Notes: generated by a model from the letters alone, not told the origin. A stretch of 64,000 nucleotides of DNA from Chelydra serpentina (GCA_037349315.1 JBAIAC010000021.1:2604001-2668000); one strand, 5' to 3'. Shown: positions 21,095 through 33,060, numbered from the stretch's first letter. Numbers and translations: made by a program.

Positions 21095-23114
21095 CTGCAC
21101 CAAGACAAAAGGGGTTTTTTTGACACCACATAGACCGAATGAACATCACTGAGAGAATCCGTTTCTCCTGCACTGTAAATTACTCATTTATGGTCACTGT
21201 TGGACAGCGGGTTCCACAATGCACAAGAGGAGAAGCTATTTGGGGCTCGACAGTTATTTTCTACTGTGGTAGCGCATTTAAGATCGTGCTTCCATAGCAT
21301 GAGGTGCTGCACAAAATTAGAGAGAGACGCCCTGATGTTGAAGAGCGTATATACTAAATACACAAAGGGTGGGAGAGAACCACAGTCAAAGGAGTAACTT
21401 GTGGTTTAAATAATTGGGTCTACAAATGTACCCTAATTGGCAGTTTAATTGTAAAAACTGTGAGGAAGTTTATAAAATGTTACATTATCTTACAACAATA
21501 AATGTTGATGGGAAAAGGTGCAAAATATAAACAAGTCAATGGCACTAGTCTAGATAATAAACATATCATAAATAAATATAAATATAATAACTATAAATAA
21601 TAAATAGATAATAAAGGCCTATAATGCAATTCAAGGACAGTGTTAAATTGATGGCTGTAAACAACAGCAGTGTGGAACTGCACATTAGCGAACCAAAAAT
21701 GACTGAGTTAGAATTTAGGCCTGGTAGAAAAACAATGAGGGGCTGGGTTATTTTGGCCATTACTTCCTTTTGGGGTTTCTCAAAAGAGAACACTTTCAGG
21801 GGAAAATAAAGGAGCGGGACTGAATGCAACCCTTGCTGACTGAAAAAACAACAGCAGGACCGTGCCAACAACTGCTGCAGTGAGCAATACCATCATGCTA
21901 CCACCCTGATCCTCTCTTGGGACCCCAGATCTTCGTCCTAATCCGAAGAGGTGTTTTAACAAGACCGCGCCAGAGAAAGGGAGCCGGAGGATATTGCCAC
22001 TGTTAACAGTTCTGGCTAACTCCTCCAAATCACCTGGAATGTGACATTTTGTCCCCATCCCTCCTAACCCTCATGAATTCTTCCCATTCCCCACCATATT
22101 TCTTCTCTTTCTTATTCTTCTCCCTTTGCCTTCTAGTAAATAACAGTCTGGCTTAGCTGGCCAAAAATGCCATAGTTTGAAACCTTGCTGTAAGCCTGTG
22201 ATCAAAGAGGCAGCCAAATGCATTGTCCAGAACAGACTAACGCTCAACAGGTTTGCCAGGCAGGTCTCCAATTGCCTGATCAGACCATGTGCTGTGCATG
22301 TGTTTCTCCAGCCATGAAGTGGCAAGTAAGAGTAAACCTGAGTCAGAAGCCGCATGTTCTATCTATGCTGTTCTTTTCTCTTCCCTCTTGAGTGTGTTTA
22401 TCTTGTTTAGTCTCCCAGGAAATGGGATCGGATTTTAATAATATCAACAACAGCGCCAGCCCATTTCAACTAGCTGCTTCTCTTTTCCCCAAAAGGACAG
22501 TTACCACCATTTTTAATACCATCTAAAAGACTTTCAAACACAGGCCTTTTGTCTAAAGAATCTCTCTGGGTATAGGGAAAGGAAACAAGGGACATTGTCA
22601 AAATAAATGTTCTTAGGTCATACCTGACATTTCAAATGCCTTAACTCTTTTTCCTTCTTTTTCTGTATCTTTAATAAAAGAATCGAAAGAATTTTTTGTG
22701 GTGTATTCCATGGTATTACGCAGGCTTCTGTCTCTGTATTCCAAACCCCAAACCTTATTTAAGGCTCTTTAATGTTGGCCCTAACAGTGTCATGTTAACA
22801 CCTTTGTCTTTTTGGGTCCATATAGTCTATATGAATTAATACAATATTGTCCAAGCTCAGCCAGCAGCTTAGTGGCAGAATGAGGAATAGAGTCCATGTT
22901 TCCTCACTCCCACAACATGATGGTGCCTCCCAAGCAGTCCTGGAGAGTAATAAGGAAATCCCTTATTATTGTCAACTGAGAACCCAGAGAACCGATGGAA
23001 CGATGTTGGGTCCCTACAAAACTGGGCCTGAACTGGGAAGGGAGATTCCCAAGTGCTGCTCGGCCAGTGATTCACACAGCCAGGGAGGGGTTACAAACAC
23101 TTTGATAGACGGGA

Positions 23115-23375
23115 TTACAATTCTAAATGATGTTGACAAACTGGAGAATTGGTCTGAAATCAACAAGGTGAAATTGAAGAAACAAGTTCAAAATAGTTCA
23201 CTTAGGAAGGAAAAATGAAATGAACAATAGAAAATGGGGAATAACTGGCTTGGCAGCAGTGCAGCAGAAAAGAACATGGGGGTTACAGTGGATCATGAAT
23301 TGAATGAGAGCCAACAATGTGATACTGCTGCAAAAAAGCCTAATGACATTAGACTAAAAGACTAACATTCTGGGA
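23115..23375 (+). mobile_element. Old CR1 ORF2 fragment, copy 2
   Basis: Homologue of 7570-7835; the ORF reads KLENWSEINKVKLKK before breaking. Confidence 0.78.
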
Positions 23376-23467
23376 TGTATTGTCACTTTGGCCAAAATGT
23401 ATCAGCATTTCAGCTGCCTTCAAGCTACTCATTCATTCCCTGCAATTCACTTTAACTCCTTCCTCAC

Positions 23468-23581
23468 CTGGGCGGGTGCCCCTCAGGACGTCATCATCTT
23501 CGTCTTCTGTGGGACCCTGCACACACAGCTCTTCCCCTCGCTCTATGCTGGAGATCACCACTGGCTTGGGGGTTTGGATTC
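23468..23581 (-). CDS. KRAB-ZNF copy 2, exon 2 (KRAB linker exon)
   Basis: Same splice sites and 114-bp length. It encodes GIQTPKPVVISSIERGEEL; the tail differs from copy 1 (CVQGPTEDEDDDVLRGTRP against CVHGSTEDEDGDVLRVTRP). Confidence 0.86.
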
Positions 23582-24036
23582 CTGTTCAGAGAAAAGCATC
23601 ACCCCTAAGAACTTCTAAGAACATTGTGGAGGTCCATACGCAATGTTTGTGCCAGTCAGGCTATGAGCAAATTGTGAAGGCTAATAGGCAATTGTTTTCC
23701 ATGGAAACATGAACTGCATCTTATGGTCAACACTCCTGGTGCGCAGCAGTGGCGGGATATTGAGTTGCAAACAACCTCGCACCTGCGGAAAGGGCAAACA
23801 GAGAGGACTGCAGTGTCTGAAAGGATTGTGGGGAAACATGTGGCAAAAGCTGGATATTTCTCCTTGTCCTAGGAAAGTTACTCTACTATCGCCCAGCACC
23901 CCTCTCCCTCCTATGGATATGTTTACATAGGAATTAAACACCTGTACCTGGCCTGGATCAGATGACTTGGGCTTGAGGGGCTCGGGCTGCGGGATTTCAA
24001 AATTGCTGAGTGGATATTTGGAGGGAGGGTCCCAGA

Positions 24037-24483
24037 CAGGGCCGTACTTACCTATATTCAAAGTGCCCCAAATTTCCTGGTGCCCTACACAGCTGCATGC
24101 TGCTCCAGTCCCTGCTCTGCCTCTTCCCTCTTCCCCATGGCCCCCGCCCATGCTCCGCCCCGCCCCTTCCCACCCCAGCTCTGTCCCCACTCCACTCCTT
24201 CCCCAAATCCCCCACCCCTGCTCCACCCCTGCCCCACCCCCACTCCCCTGAGGACTGCAGCAGGGTTGGGCCTCCACTGACTGGCGGCAGGAAGTGCAGC
24301 ACCACGCCACCGGTGAGTGCTGGCGGGCGGTACTCCACTGTCCCCCAAGATAACATCATCCCTCCCCATGCCTCCCACGGAGGCCTGGAGCCAGCCACTC
24401 CCCCCCTGCAGAGGCCTGGGGCCCCAAACACACTCCCTGCGGGGGGCCTGAGTAGGGCCCTAGAATGGCTAGTGATGGCCCTG
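24037..24483. mobile_element. hAT-type MITE, copy 2
   Basis: Ends and the 8-bp GTCCCAGA direct repeats (24029-24036 and 24484-24491) are intact. Confidence 0.85.
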
Positions 24484-24807
24484 GTCCCAGAGTCCAAGCT
24501 ACAACCGCAGCATGAACATATACACGGCAATTTTTAGCCCCCCAGACTGAGTCCCATGTTCTGAGTCAACTGACCCAAGCAAATGACAGCCGTGGTGTTG
24601 GTCTTTTATACCAGCTTAGATAAACCCAGTCTGTCTTTCTCCTTAACTGTGGTGTTGGCTGGCCTTTCATCCTGTAGCCTGCAGAACACACAACGCTTTT
24701 CTGCTCATGTGCTCTGTCTGGGGAACTACAAGAGACACAATTCTCTTGCATTAAACTGTGGAGCACAAGTGACGATGGGTGGAAGGATCTCCTCTTGAAG
24801 ATACGCA

Positions 24808-25012
24808 GTGTAGCTGTAGACGTATCAGTCCCAAGATATTAGAGAGACCAGGTGAATGAGGTAATATCTTTTATTGGACCAACTTCTGTTGGTGAGAGAG
24901 AGAAGCTTTCCTTTCCCAGACCTGAAGAAGAGCTGTGTGTGACTCAAAAGCTCGTCTCTCTCACCAACAGAAGTTGGCCCAATAAAGGATATTACCTCAC
25001 CCACCTGGTCTC
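24808..25012. repeat. Foldback element, copy 2
   Basis: Inverted arms as at 9206-9410; the spacer keeps CTGAAGAAGAGCTGTGTG, where copy 1 has CTGAAAAAGAGC. Confidence 0.8.
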
Positions 25013-25197
25013 CCTATAAACTGGCTGCTCTGCTCAATTAAACATGCCTCTGTCCATCCACACCCACGCACCCCTCCATCGAACCCAATAGACACCGTTC
25101 CACCCAACCACTCACACCAATGCTCCATCTCAGTTACTGTGTCTCTGTGCAACAGCCAGTGCACTGGGGCCCCGATCTCACAGACACAGCTCCTCAC

Positions 25198-25324
25198 CTA
25201 ACGAGACCAGAGTCTGGTAATTTTCCCACATGACGTGTTTGTAAAGTTGCCTTTGCTCCTCGCCCAGCAGCGCCCACTCCGCTGGGGAGAAATACATGGC
25301 CACATCCTCAAACGTCACCGACAT
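25198..25324 (-). CDS. KRAB-ZNF copy 2, exon 1 coding (KRAB-A box)
   Basis: 127 bp with the same ATG-after-acceptor start. Encodes [25 protein letters not shown]. Identical in protein to copy 3. Confidence 0.92.
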
Positions 25325-26019
25325 CTGAAAGGACAAACAACCCAACTCAGCATGGCAAAGTTTACACACTGGTAGAGGAACAGCTGTTGCAGGTGATGCA
25401 GACGTAGAGGGGTCCACGCAACTGGGAGGGCTCTGGGAGGCTTGAAAGTTCGTACAATTATTATAGGTGCAGATTTGCCACCGTGTGAAAAAAGTAATGG
25501 CCAGCGTTTTTCTGTGACTTGTTTTCTGTGTCGATGACTCACCCCACACTGGTGGCTCCAGCAGATGCGCCCGGTCCCTGGCTGTGGTGTTGTATCCTGG
25601 CACAAAGGGTTGCACCACTGCTGAGGGTTAGTCCTCCTGACTCTCTGTCATGAAGGGACAGGCCGGCCAAACGTCAGTGAGTGTCGCAGCAACCTGGAGC
25701 TCCAGATCACAGTCCCACTGACACTTAGCCTGCACACCCGACGCTATCACCATGCTGGAGGGCTGGGCAGACCAAACCTGGGCAGCACGGCAACCTCACA
25801 TGCCATGATGCAATGCCCAGAACAGGACACAGGGCCCAGCCCCTCAAGACCCTGCTGGAGCCACTGCTGCGGGGTGAGAGCGGGGAACTGGACTCAGCCA
25901 TACAGAATACAGGAGCTGCTGGAGCTGCACTGTGGGGTGAGTACAGGGTGTGTTCGCTCTCCAGTCACTCCCGCCCTGGGCTTGCCCTCTGTATTGGGCG
26001 GGAATTAGAGTTACATTGA

Positions 26020-26135
26020 TGTAGCATTGTCGGTCGCAGGATATTAGAGAGACAAGGTGGGGGAAGTGAGATCTCTTTCTGGACCAACTTCTGTTGGCGA
26101 AAGAGAGAAATGCTTGAGCTACGCAGACCAGGGAC
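26020..26135. repeat. Half foldback-related repeat, copy 2
   Basis: GTAGCATTGTCGGTCGCAGG followed by one degenerate arm; counterpart of 10408-10535. Confidence 0.55.
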
Positions 26136-26309
26136 CTAGAGCCAGACTCCAGCAGGAGCCCAAATGTCTGCACCGCAATTAAACTGCCCCTGGGCTGAGC
26201 CACAGCAGCTGGAACAGCCGGGTTGCAGGTTTTAGTTGCCCCCTAGACAGACCCTGGGAGCCCCCGCCAGAGAGCTGTCGCTCAGGCAGTAGCAGCCCAG
26301 GCTTCTAGC

Positions 26310-27000
26310 TCTGGAGGTCCCTGGCTGAATCCCCAACACACTGGCCGATGGGACAGTCACAGACGGAACCTCCCACCCCCACCGGTACCCACGGGCTCAG
26401 TGCAGCCTCCCCCCGCGCCTCCCATCGCCAGTGTGTGCAGCGGCCCCAGCCCGGCCCCGAACCCGGCTCCCGAGCAGGCTGGTCCCAGCCCCAGGAGCAC
26501 GGGCCGGAGGAACTGTCCGAAAGGACCTGCCCCCAGCCCGCCTCCAGCCCCGGCCGGTGCCGGCTCTGCGGGAACGGGGAAGAACCCGGCACCCCCGTAG
26601 CACCTCCCCGGGGCAGGGACCCGCCTGCCCCATTAGCGGGGGAGCGGAGGGGGGGGTCTCGGTCGGTCTCTCGAGGGCTGGGGCGCGGACCCTGCCGGGC
26701 TCCGCTGCACAAACCGGCCCCCGGGGGGATCTCTCCGGTCCCGGGCGCGGTTCGGCTCCGCCCCCAGCAGCTTCCTCCCCGGGCCCCGCTCACCGCCCCG
26801 GCGCTGGGGCTGCAGCCTGCAGAGGGGGCTCGCTCCCGCACGCGCCGCTCGGGCCGGGCTCGGCTCCCAGGTCTCCGCGGCTGGCACGAGAAGGTCCCTC
26901 CCTGAGCCCGGCCCCCCCCTCCCGCAGTAATTCCTGGGCGTGTCTAGGATGTGGAGGACTCTGAGCTCGGTGGGTTTAACCCTTAATCATCTCGGTAGGG
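26310..27000 (-). promoter_or_regulatory. CpG-rich promoter and candidate 5' UTR exon, ZNF copy 2
   Basis: As in copy 1, with the donor GGCG|GTGAGC at 26794. About 50 bp just downstream of the donor (within the presumed first intron) are deleted compared with copy 1, and copy 3 shares the deletion. Confidence 0.7.
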
Positions 27001-28023
27001 GGAGCGAGTTGCAGAGGAGCCACTAGGGGAGAGGCGAGGTGAAGTTGTTGGTGGCTGAGTCCCATCCCTTATGCAAAGGCGGGTATTGGACCAATGTTAT
27101 CGTGGGGGTGCTGGACACCCTGTGTAGGGTAGAAACCACTTCAAACCGGGGGTGCTGCTGCACCCGCACCCCCAGCACCCTGAGTTCCAGCCCCCTGTTC
27201 AAAGAACATTTCTTAGTAATTCGTTAGTGGGTGAGATGCCTTTTCCAACATTTCACCATAAGAAATATGGGTTGAGATTCATAACAGTGTCTATTAGTAA
27301 ATTCATAGATTCTTTAATAATTATTCCGATCTGGAACTGGGATGTGAGTGGCTGTAACTAATAAAATACTTTTTGGGATATTCTAAATGCCATAAAGATG
27401 AGAGAAGATCATTCCCAGAGGTGAAATTAGTTTCTGGGCTACACTCTGCTAAATATCATACCTGAGTTTCTATTTGACAGTAGTCATACCACAGGCATGA
27501 AAAAAAATCAACCACAACCAATGGTCAACCAAATTATGGCAGATCCAGATGTAATGTTTTTACGTATTTTATATGGAAACAGTTACCATTTAAGAAGGTT
27601 GTAGGGCTAACCCTCCTTTGTTCTTAACAAATTAAGAACAGGAAAAATGGCTACATTTATCAGAATTTATTTCATAGCTGTATAAATATCTAAAATGTTA
27701 TAATTAGTGTCACATCTTTTGCATGGTGCACAATAAAAATTATATGAAAAAACTATCAGACACAATTGGCCCCCAAAAATGTTTATTATTTATATACAAA
27801 CATACAAGACCTAGCTTAGTGCACACTGTGGTCAGACTGATTTCAGATGGCTTCTAAAACATGCACGACAGTAAGTACCATCAGAGGGCTCACTAACAAT
27901 TTAAAGGGATATTACAACCCTATTCCCACACACACTACAACTAGTTAAACCAGTCTTAAATGTTGCTGTGAGAGTTGCACAGTAGTAGTCTGGCTTACTA
28001 CACTTTACTTTTCAAGTTATTTA

Positions 28024-28320
28024 GGGCTGGTCTACACTAGCCCCCAAGTTCGAAGTAAGATACGCAATTTCAGCTACGTGCATAAAATAGCTGAAGTCGA
28101 AGTATCTTATTTCAAACTTAAAAGTACTTACCCCTGGTCCACACAGCGGTGCGCAGGCTCCCCCGTCGACTCCGCCTGCTCCGTTCGCAGAGCAGGATTA
28201 CCGGCGTTGACGGGGGAGCACTGCCTGGTTCGATTTATCCCGTCTAGACAAGACGTGATAAATCGAACCCAGAAGATCGATCCGACGCCTCCGACGCAGC
28301 GGGTAAGTGTAGACTAGCCC
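28024..28320. mobile_element. Harbinger-type MITE A, copy 2
   Basis: 297 bp, TTA on both sides. One hairpin arm carries a substitution (ACGTGATAAA), so the stem is less perfect than in copy 1. Confidence 0.82.
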
Positions 28321-28609
28321 TTAGAGAACTCTTCATCTGTGCTGGAATATCTCTCCACTTCCTTTCCTTTTAAATTCCAGAATTCCGTCACAGAAATGCT
28401 AACTCTCCGTTTGATCAAGATAATGGCAGCACCTTTGCTTTAATAAGTGCTAATATTTATTCAAATCACTTTCATGTTCTCTACTGAACTAATCAATATT
28501 TGGAACACTATTTTTAATATTAAATCTTATATCCGAGTTACGTGGAAAGGAGTTAAAGAAAGGGAAGGCGAAGGATTTATCTGCCCTAGGGATATTTCTT
28601 TTTCTAAAT

Positions 28610-29054
28610 GAAAATAAGAAAGAAAAACTTGTAGCACCTTAGAGACTAACAAATTTATTTCAGCATAAGCTTTCGTGGATTAATACCCACTTCATCGGAT
28701 GCATGGAATGAAATACACTGTAGACAGATATTTATACAGTCAGAGAAACATGATAAGGTCCAGGTGTATAGACCAATCTTAAGAGGCTAATTAGTTGAGA
28801 GGAACCATGACAGCAGGGGAAGAAAAAACTTTTGAAGTGATAAACAAGATGGTCACACAGGTGTGAATGAGGATCGTTAATTTAAGGGAAATAGATTCAA
28901 TTAACATAATGGCCGAGCCATTCCAAATCTCGATTTAATCCGGAGGCAACGCAATCTAGTTTGCATATCAATTCGAGTTCAATAGTTTCTCTTTGAAGTC
29001 TGCTTTTGGAGTTAATCTGTCGCAACACTGCTATCCTCAAGTCTGTCACTGAGT
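28610..29054 (-). repeat. Left inverted terminal repeat of Penelope-like element, copy 2
   Basis: Reverse complement of 31495-31939 over 445 bp with few mismatches. It includes an inverted copy of the last 52 codons and stop of the element's own ORF, so it derives from the 3' end. It carries the ribozyme-like core in inverse at 28661-28699, with one stem base changed (GTGGATT). Confidence 0.9.
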
Positions 29055-29114
29055 CTGTCACTGTCAAACTCGCAGATACAGACAGACATCATCTTCCTTT
29101 CCAACTGCAAACAA

Positions 29115-31652
29115 ATGGACATCATACCTAAAGAACTAAAGGTAAAAAATCCATTACAATCTACTTACCACACAGACTATGCTGAGAGATTGTGCCTCAC
29201 ACTCTCAAAGAAACTGCGAAACCACCTGATCAACATCCTATACAGCAAACAGGGAAAGATTAAGACTGAGCTCTCAAAACTGGATACTCTTATGGAAAAC
29301 CAACCTTCCACACAAACTTCTTCATGGACTGACTTTACAAAAACTAGACAAGCCATTTACAACACAAGCTTTGCTTCTTTACAAAAGAAAAAGGACACTA
29401 AGCTATCTAAACTGCTGCATGCTACAAGGAACCACAACAGCAGTTCCCTTACCCCACCCAACAATATTGTTAATCTTTCCAGCTATACTCTCAGCCCAGC
29501 AGAAGAATCTGTCCTTTCTCGGGGCCTCTCCTTTTGTCCCTCCAGACCCACGAACATGATACAGTTCTGCGGTGACCTAGAATCCTACTTTCGACGTCTC
29601 CGACTCAAAGAATTTTTCCAACAGACCTCTATACAACATACTAAGCCACAGCATCCTTCCTACCAAAACTACAAAAAGAAGGAATCTGCGTGGACTCCTC
29701 CTGAAGGTCGAAACAACAAATTGGACTTCTACATAGACTGCTTCCATCGCCGTGCTCGAGCTGAAATTGTAGAAAAGCAAAATCACTTGCCCCATAACCT
29801 CAGCCGTGCAGAACGCAATGCCATCAACAGCCTCAGGAACAACCCTAACATCATAATCAAAAAGGCTGACAAAGGAGGAGCTGTCGTCATCATGAATAAG
29901 CTGGAATATGAACAAGAAGCTGTCAGGCAGCTCTGTAACTCCACATTCTACAGGCCTTTATCCTCTGACCCCACTGAGGAGTACCAAAAGAAACTGCACC
30001 ATCTGCTCCAGAAACTCCCTGGAAAAGCACAAGAACAAATTTGTACAGACACGTGCCTAGAACCCCGACCAGGCACATTCTATCTGCTACCCAAGATCCA
30101 TAAACCTGGTAATCCTGGATGCCCCATCATCTCAGGCATTGGCACCCTAACAGCAGGATTGTCTGGCTATGTAGACTCTCTCCTCAGGCCCTATGCTACC
30201 AGCACTCCCAGCTATCTTTGCGACACCACTGACTTCCTGAGGAAACTACAATCCATCGGTGATCTTCCAGACAACACCATCCTGGCCACTATGGATGTAG
30301 AAGCCCTCTACACTAACATTCCACACAATGATGGACTACAAGCTGTCAGGAACAGTATCCCCGATACTACCACGGCTAACCTGGTGGCCGAACTTTGTGA
30401 TTTTGTCCTCACCCACAACTATTTCACATTTGGGGACAATATTTACCTTCAAGTCAGTGGCACTGCTATGGGTACCCGTATGGCCCCACAGTATGCCAAC
30501 ATTTTTATGGCTGACTTAGAACAACGCTTCCTCTGCTCTCGTCGCCTAACACCCCTACTCTACTTGCGCTACATTGATGATATCTTCATCATTTGGACCC
30601 ATGGAAAAGAAGCCCTTGAGGAATTCCACCATGATTTCAACAATTTCCATCCCACCATCAACCTCAGCCTAGACCAGTCCACACAAGCGGTCCATTTCCT
30701 AGACACCACTGTGCTAATAAGTGATGGTCACATTAACACCACCCTATACCGGAAACCTACTGACCGCTATACATACCTACATGCTTCCAGCTTCCATCCT
30801 GGACACACCACACGATCCATTGTTTACAGCCAAGCTCTAAGATACAACCGCATTTGCTCCAATCCCTCAGACAGAGACAAACACCTACAAGATCTCTATC
30901 AAGCATTCTTACAACTACAATACCCACCTGCTGAAGTGAAAAAACAGATCGACGGGGCCAAAAGAGTACCCAGGAGTCACCTACTACAAGACAGGCCCAA
31001 AAAAGAAAATAACAGAACACCACTAGCCGTCACCTTTAGCCCACAACTAAAACCGCTCCAGCGCATCATCAAAGATCTACAACCTATCCTAAAAGATGAT
31101 CCCTCACTCTCACAGATCTTGGGGGACAGACCAATCCTTGCTTACAGACAGCCCCCCAACCTGAAGCAAATACTCACCAGCAACCACACACCATACAACA
31201 AAAACACCAACCCAGGAACCTATCCTTGCAACAAAGCCCGATGCCAACTCTGTCAACATATCGATTCAAGTGATACCATCACAGGGCCTAATCACATCCG
31301 CCACGCCATCAGGGGCTCATTCACCTGCACATCTACCAATGTGATATATGCCATCATGTGCCAGCAATGCCCCTCTGCCATGTACATTGGTCAAACCGGA
31401 CAGTCTCTACGCAAAAGAATAAAAGGACATAAATCTGACATCAGGAATCATAACATTCAAAAACCAGTAGGAGAACACTTCAACCTCCCTAATCACTCAG
31501 TGACAGACTTGAGGATAGCAGTGTTGCGACAGATTAACTCCAAAAGCAGACTTCAAAGAGAAACTATTGAACTCGAATTGATATGCAAACTAGATTGCGT
31601 TGCCTCCGGATTAAATCGAGATTTGGAATGGCTCGGCCATTATGTTAATTGA
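29115..31652 (+). CDS. Penelope-like RT / GIY-YIG endonuclease, copy 2
   Basis: 845 aa from ATG to stop, without interruption. RT landmarks in order: KADKGGAVVI (250-259), KIHKPGNPG (327-335), the A motif MDVEALYTNIP with D394, the B region SGTAMGTRMAPQ (448-459), and the catalytic YIDD (486-489). A cysteine-rich knuckle PCNKARCQLC (704-713) precedes a GIY-YIG nuclease: VIY (743-745), YIG (757-759), arginines in SLRKRI, and a candidate catalytic E787. In Penelope-like elements these perform target nicking and cDNA synthesis. Compared with copy 3 it has C336 and C369 where copy 3 has R; both are C-to-T changes in CpG context, so this copy may be partly impaired. It has no relation to the zinc-finger gene apart from location. 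Confidence 0.93.
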   Translation: MDIIPKELKVKNPLQSTYHTDYAERLCLTLSKKLRNHLINILYSKQGKIKTELSKLDTLMENQPSTQTSSWTDFTKTRQAIYNTSFASLQKKKDTKLSKLLHATRNHNSSSLTPPNNIVNLSSYTLSPAEESVLSRGLSFCPSRPTNMIQFCGDLESYFRRLRLKEFFQQTSIQHTKPQHPSYQNYKKKESAWTPPEGRNNKLDFYIDCFHRRARAEIVEKQNHLPHNLSRAERNAINSLRNNPNIIIKKADKGGAVVIMNKLEYEQEAVRQLCNSTFYRPLSSDPTEEYQKKLHHLLQKLPGKAQEQICTDTCLEPRPGTFYLLPKIHKPGNPGCPIISGIGTLTAGLSGYVDSLLRPYATSTPSYLCDTTDFLRKLQSIGDLPDNTILATMDVEALYTNIPHNDGLQAVRNSIPDTTTANLVAELCDFVLTHNYFTFGDNIYLQVSGTAMGTRMAPQYANIFMADLEQRFLCSRRLTPLLYLRYIDDIFIIWTHGKEALEEFHHDFNNFHPTINLSLDQSTQAVHFLDTTVLISDGHINTTLYRKPTDRYTYLHASSFHPGHTTRSIVYSQALRYNRICSNPSDRDKHLQDLYQAFLQLQYPPAEVKKQIDGAKRVPRSHLLQDRPKKENNRTPLAVTFSPQLKPLQRIIKDLQPILKDDPSLSQILGDRPILAYRQPPNLKQILTSNHTPYNKNTNPGTYPCNKARCQLCQHIDSSDTITGPNHIRHAIRGSFTCTSTNVIYAIMCQQCPSAMYIGQTGQSLRKRIKGHKSDIRNHNIQKPVGEHFNLPNHSVTDLRIAVLRQINSKSRLQRETIELELICKLDCVASGLNRDLEWLGHYVN

Positions 31653-31939
31653 ATCTATTTCCCTTAAGTTAACGATCCTCATTCACACCTGTGTGACCAT
31701 CTTGTTTATCACTTCAAAAGTTTTTTCTTCCCCTGCTGTCATGGTTCCTCTCAACTAATTAGCCTCTTAAGATTGGTCTATACACCTGGACCTTATCATG
31801 TTTCTCTGACTGTATAAATATCTGTCTACAGTGTATTTCATTCCATGCATCCGATGAAGTGGGTATTAACCCACGAAAGCTTATGCTGAAATAAATTTGT
31901 TAGTCTCTAAGGTGCTACAAGTTTTTCTTTCTTATTTTC
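31495..31939 (+). repeat. Right inverted terminal repeat of Penelope-like element, copy 2
   Basis: Partner of 28610-29054. Contains the end of the ORF, the 3' UTR, an AATAAA at about 31891, and the ribozyme-like core. Confidence 0.9.
31850..31888 (+). ncRNA. Hammerhead-ribozyme-like core in Penelope terminus, copy 2
   Basis: CCGATGA, then a stem GTGGGT/ACCCAC closed by ATTA, then GAAA, then a tiny GC/GC stem around TTAT. The order matches a hammerhead core (CUGANGA, stem II, GAAA, stem III), and Penelope-like elements are known to carry hammerheads in their terminal repeats. Against activity: C replaces U in CUGANGA, an extra A precedes stem II, the residue at the cleavage site is G, and no good stem I is visible. 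Confidence 0.35.
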
Positions 31940-32010
31940 GTTTTGCTGACACAGACTAACACGGCTACTACACTTAAACCTATCTTTTTCTAAAGAGTCA
32001 ATGCACATAT

Positions 32011-32198
32011 CATAGAATCATAGAATATCAGGGTTGGAAGGGACCTTAGGAGGTCATCTAGTCCAACCCCCTGCTCAAAGCAGGACCAATCCCCAATTTT
32101 TTTTTTCCCAGATCCCTAAATGGCCCCCTCAAGGAGTGAACTCACAACCCTGGGTTTAGCAGGCCAATGCTCAAACAACTGAGCTATCCCTCCCCTCC
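32011..32198 (-). mobile_element. tRNA-derived SINE with CR1 tail, copy 2
   Basis: As at 13111-13301, with one more terminal octamer and a shorter T-rich linker in the middle. Confidence 0.88.
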
Positions 32199-32762
32199 AT
32201 AGCTGAAAAAATGCAGTACAGTTCTTTAATATAACACCCCAAATGCATTTTGGTTTCTTTCAACTTACTTGCCATCATGCACAGAAATCGCTGGTGTAAA
32301 CAGCTGAGGGTCCCATTTTAGAATTTTTTTGTGATTGGACTTAACCTCCAGTGTCATGAATAAGATGCGTGGTTCACCATTAATGAGATGACATTTACAC
32401 AATTGATATATGTTGCACTTGTTCGCTTTGAAATTGTAAAATAAGCAAAAAAGCTGCTAGTTACTATACTACAAATATTTTAACTAACCAATTCCTGCTT
32501 TTTTTGTTAGTGTTGAACACTAGTGACACCTATATTTACTCATTCCTAAGGGATTTTAATATAAGACGCCAATTTGTGCAGAAGGGAATTTTCTTCACCA
32601 ATTACTGCAGAGAATTCCCTCATAATTTGATGCTGTCTGCCTCTCCATAAAAAGTTATCCTTGTCTGTGATTTTGACACAACCAACTACTGCACCAAACA
32701 TCCACATGGAGGGGGAATGTTGGTAAAGGTGATTGTGCAGAAAGGTCAGGAAATGGCTTCCA

Positions 32763-33060
32763 AAATTCATAGCTATTAAGGCCAGAAGAGACCAGTCAAT
32801 CATCTAGATCATCTGCATAACACAAGCCATGACATTGCGACGTATTACCCCAATATGGAGCCCAACAGCATGTATTTGGCTAAAGCAACTTCCATAAAGT
32901 TGTCCTGACAGGGTTTGAAGACATTGGGAGCTGGAGTACCCATCATTTCCCTTGGGAGTTTGTCCCAATGCTCGATCACCCTCACTATAGAAAATTTGTT
33001 CTTATTTTCAGTTTGAATTAATCTTTCTTTCACTTCCAGACATCCTTTGTAGAAGGAATA
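32763..33060 (-). mobile_element. Old CR1 3' fragment, copy 2
   Basis: Counterpart of 13861-14155; encodes RVIEHWDKLPREMMGTP on the minus strand. Confidence 0.7.

Larger units (their letters stand above)
28609..31982 (+). mobile_element. Penelope-like retroelement, copy 2
   Basis: A 3,374-bp insertion with a 12-bp target duplication TCTTTTTCTAAA (28597-28608 and 31983-31994); copy 1 has the empty site. It has inverted terminal repeats of 445 bp and a right-hand tail of about 43 bp (31940-31982) not present at the left. Long, often inverted terminal repeats with an extra tail are typical of Penelope-like elements. It holds one long ORF with RT and GIY-YIG domains. It sits upstream of the zinc-finger promoter, on the opposite strand, 16 bp from a SINE tail. 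Confidence 0.92.

Noticed and set aside
29577..31023. Antisense and overlapping ORFs inside the Penelope gene
   Set aside because: Shadows of the 845-codon frame, which carries RT and GIY-YIG motifs.
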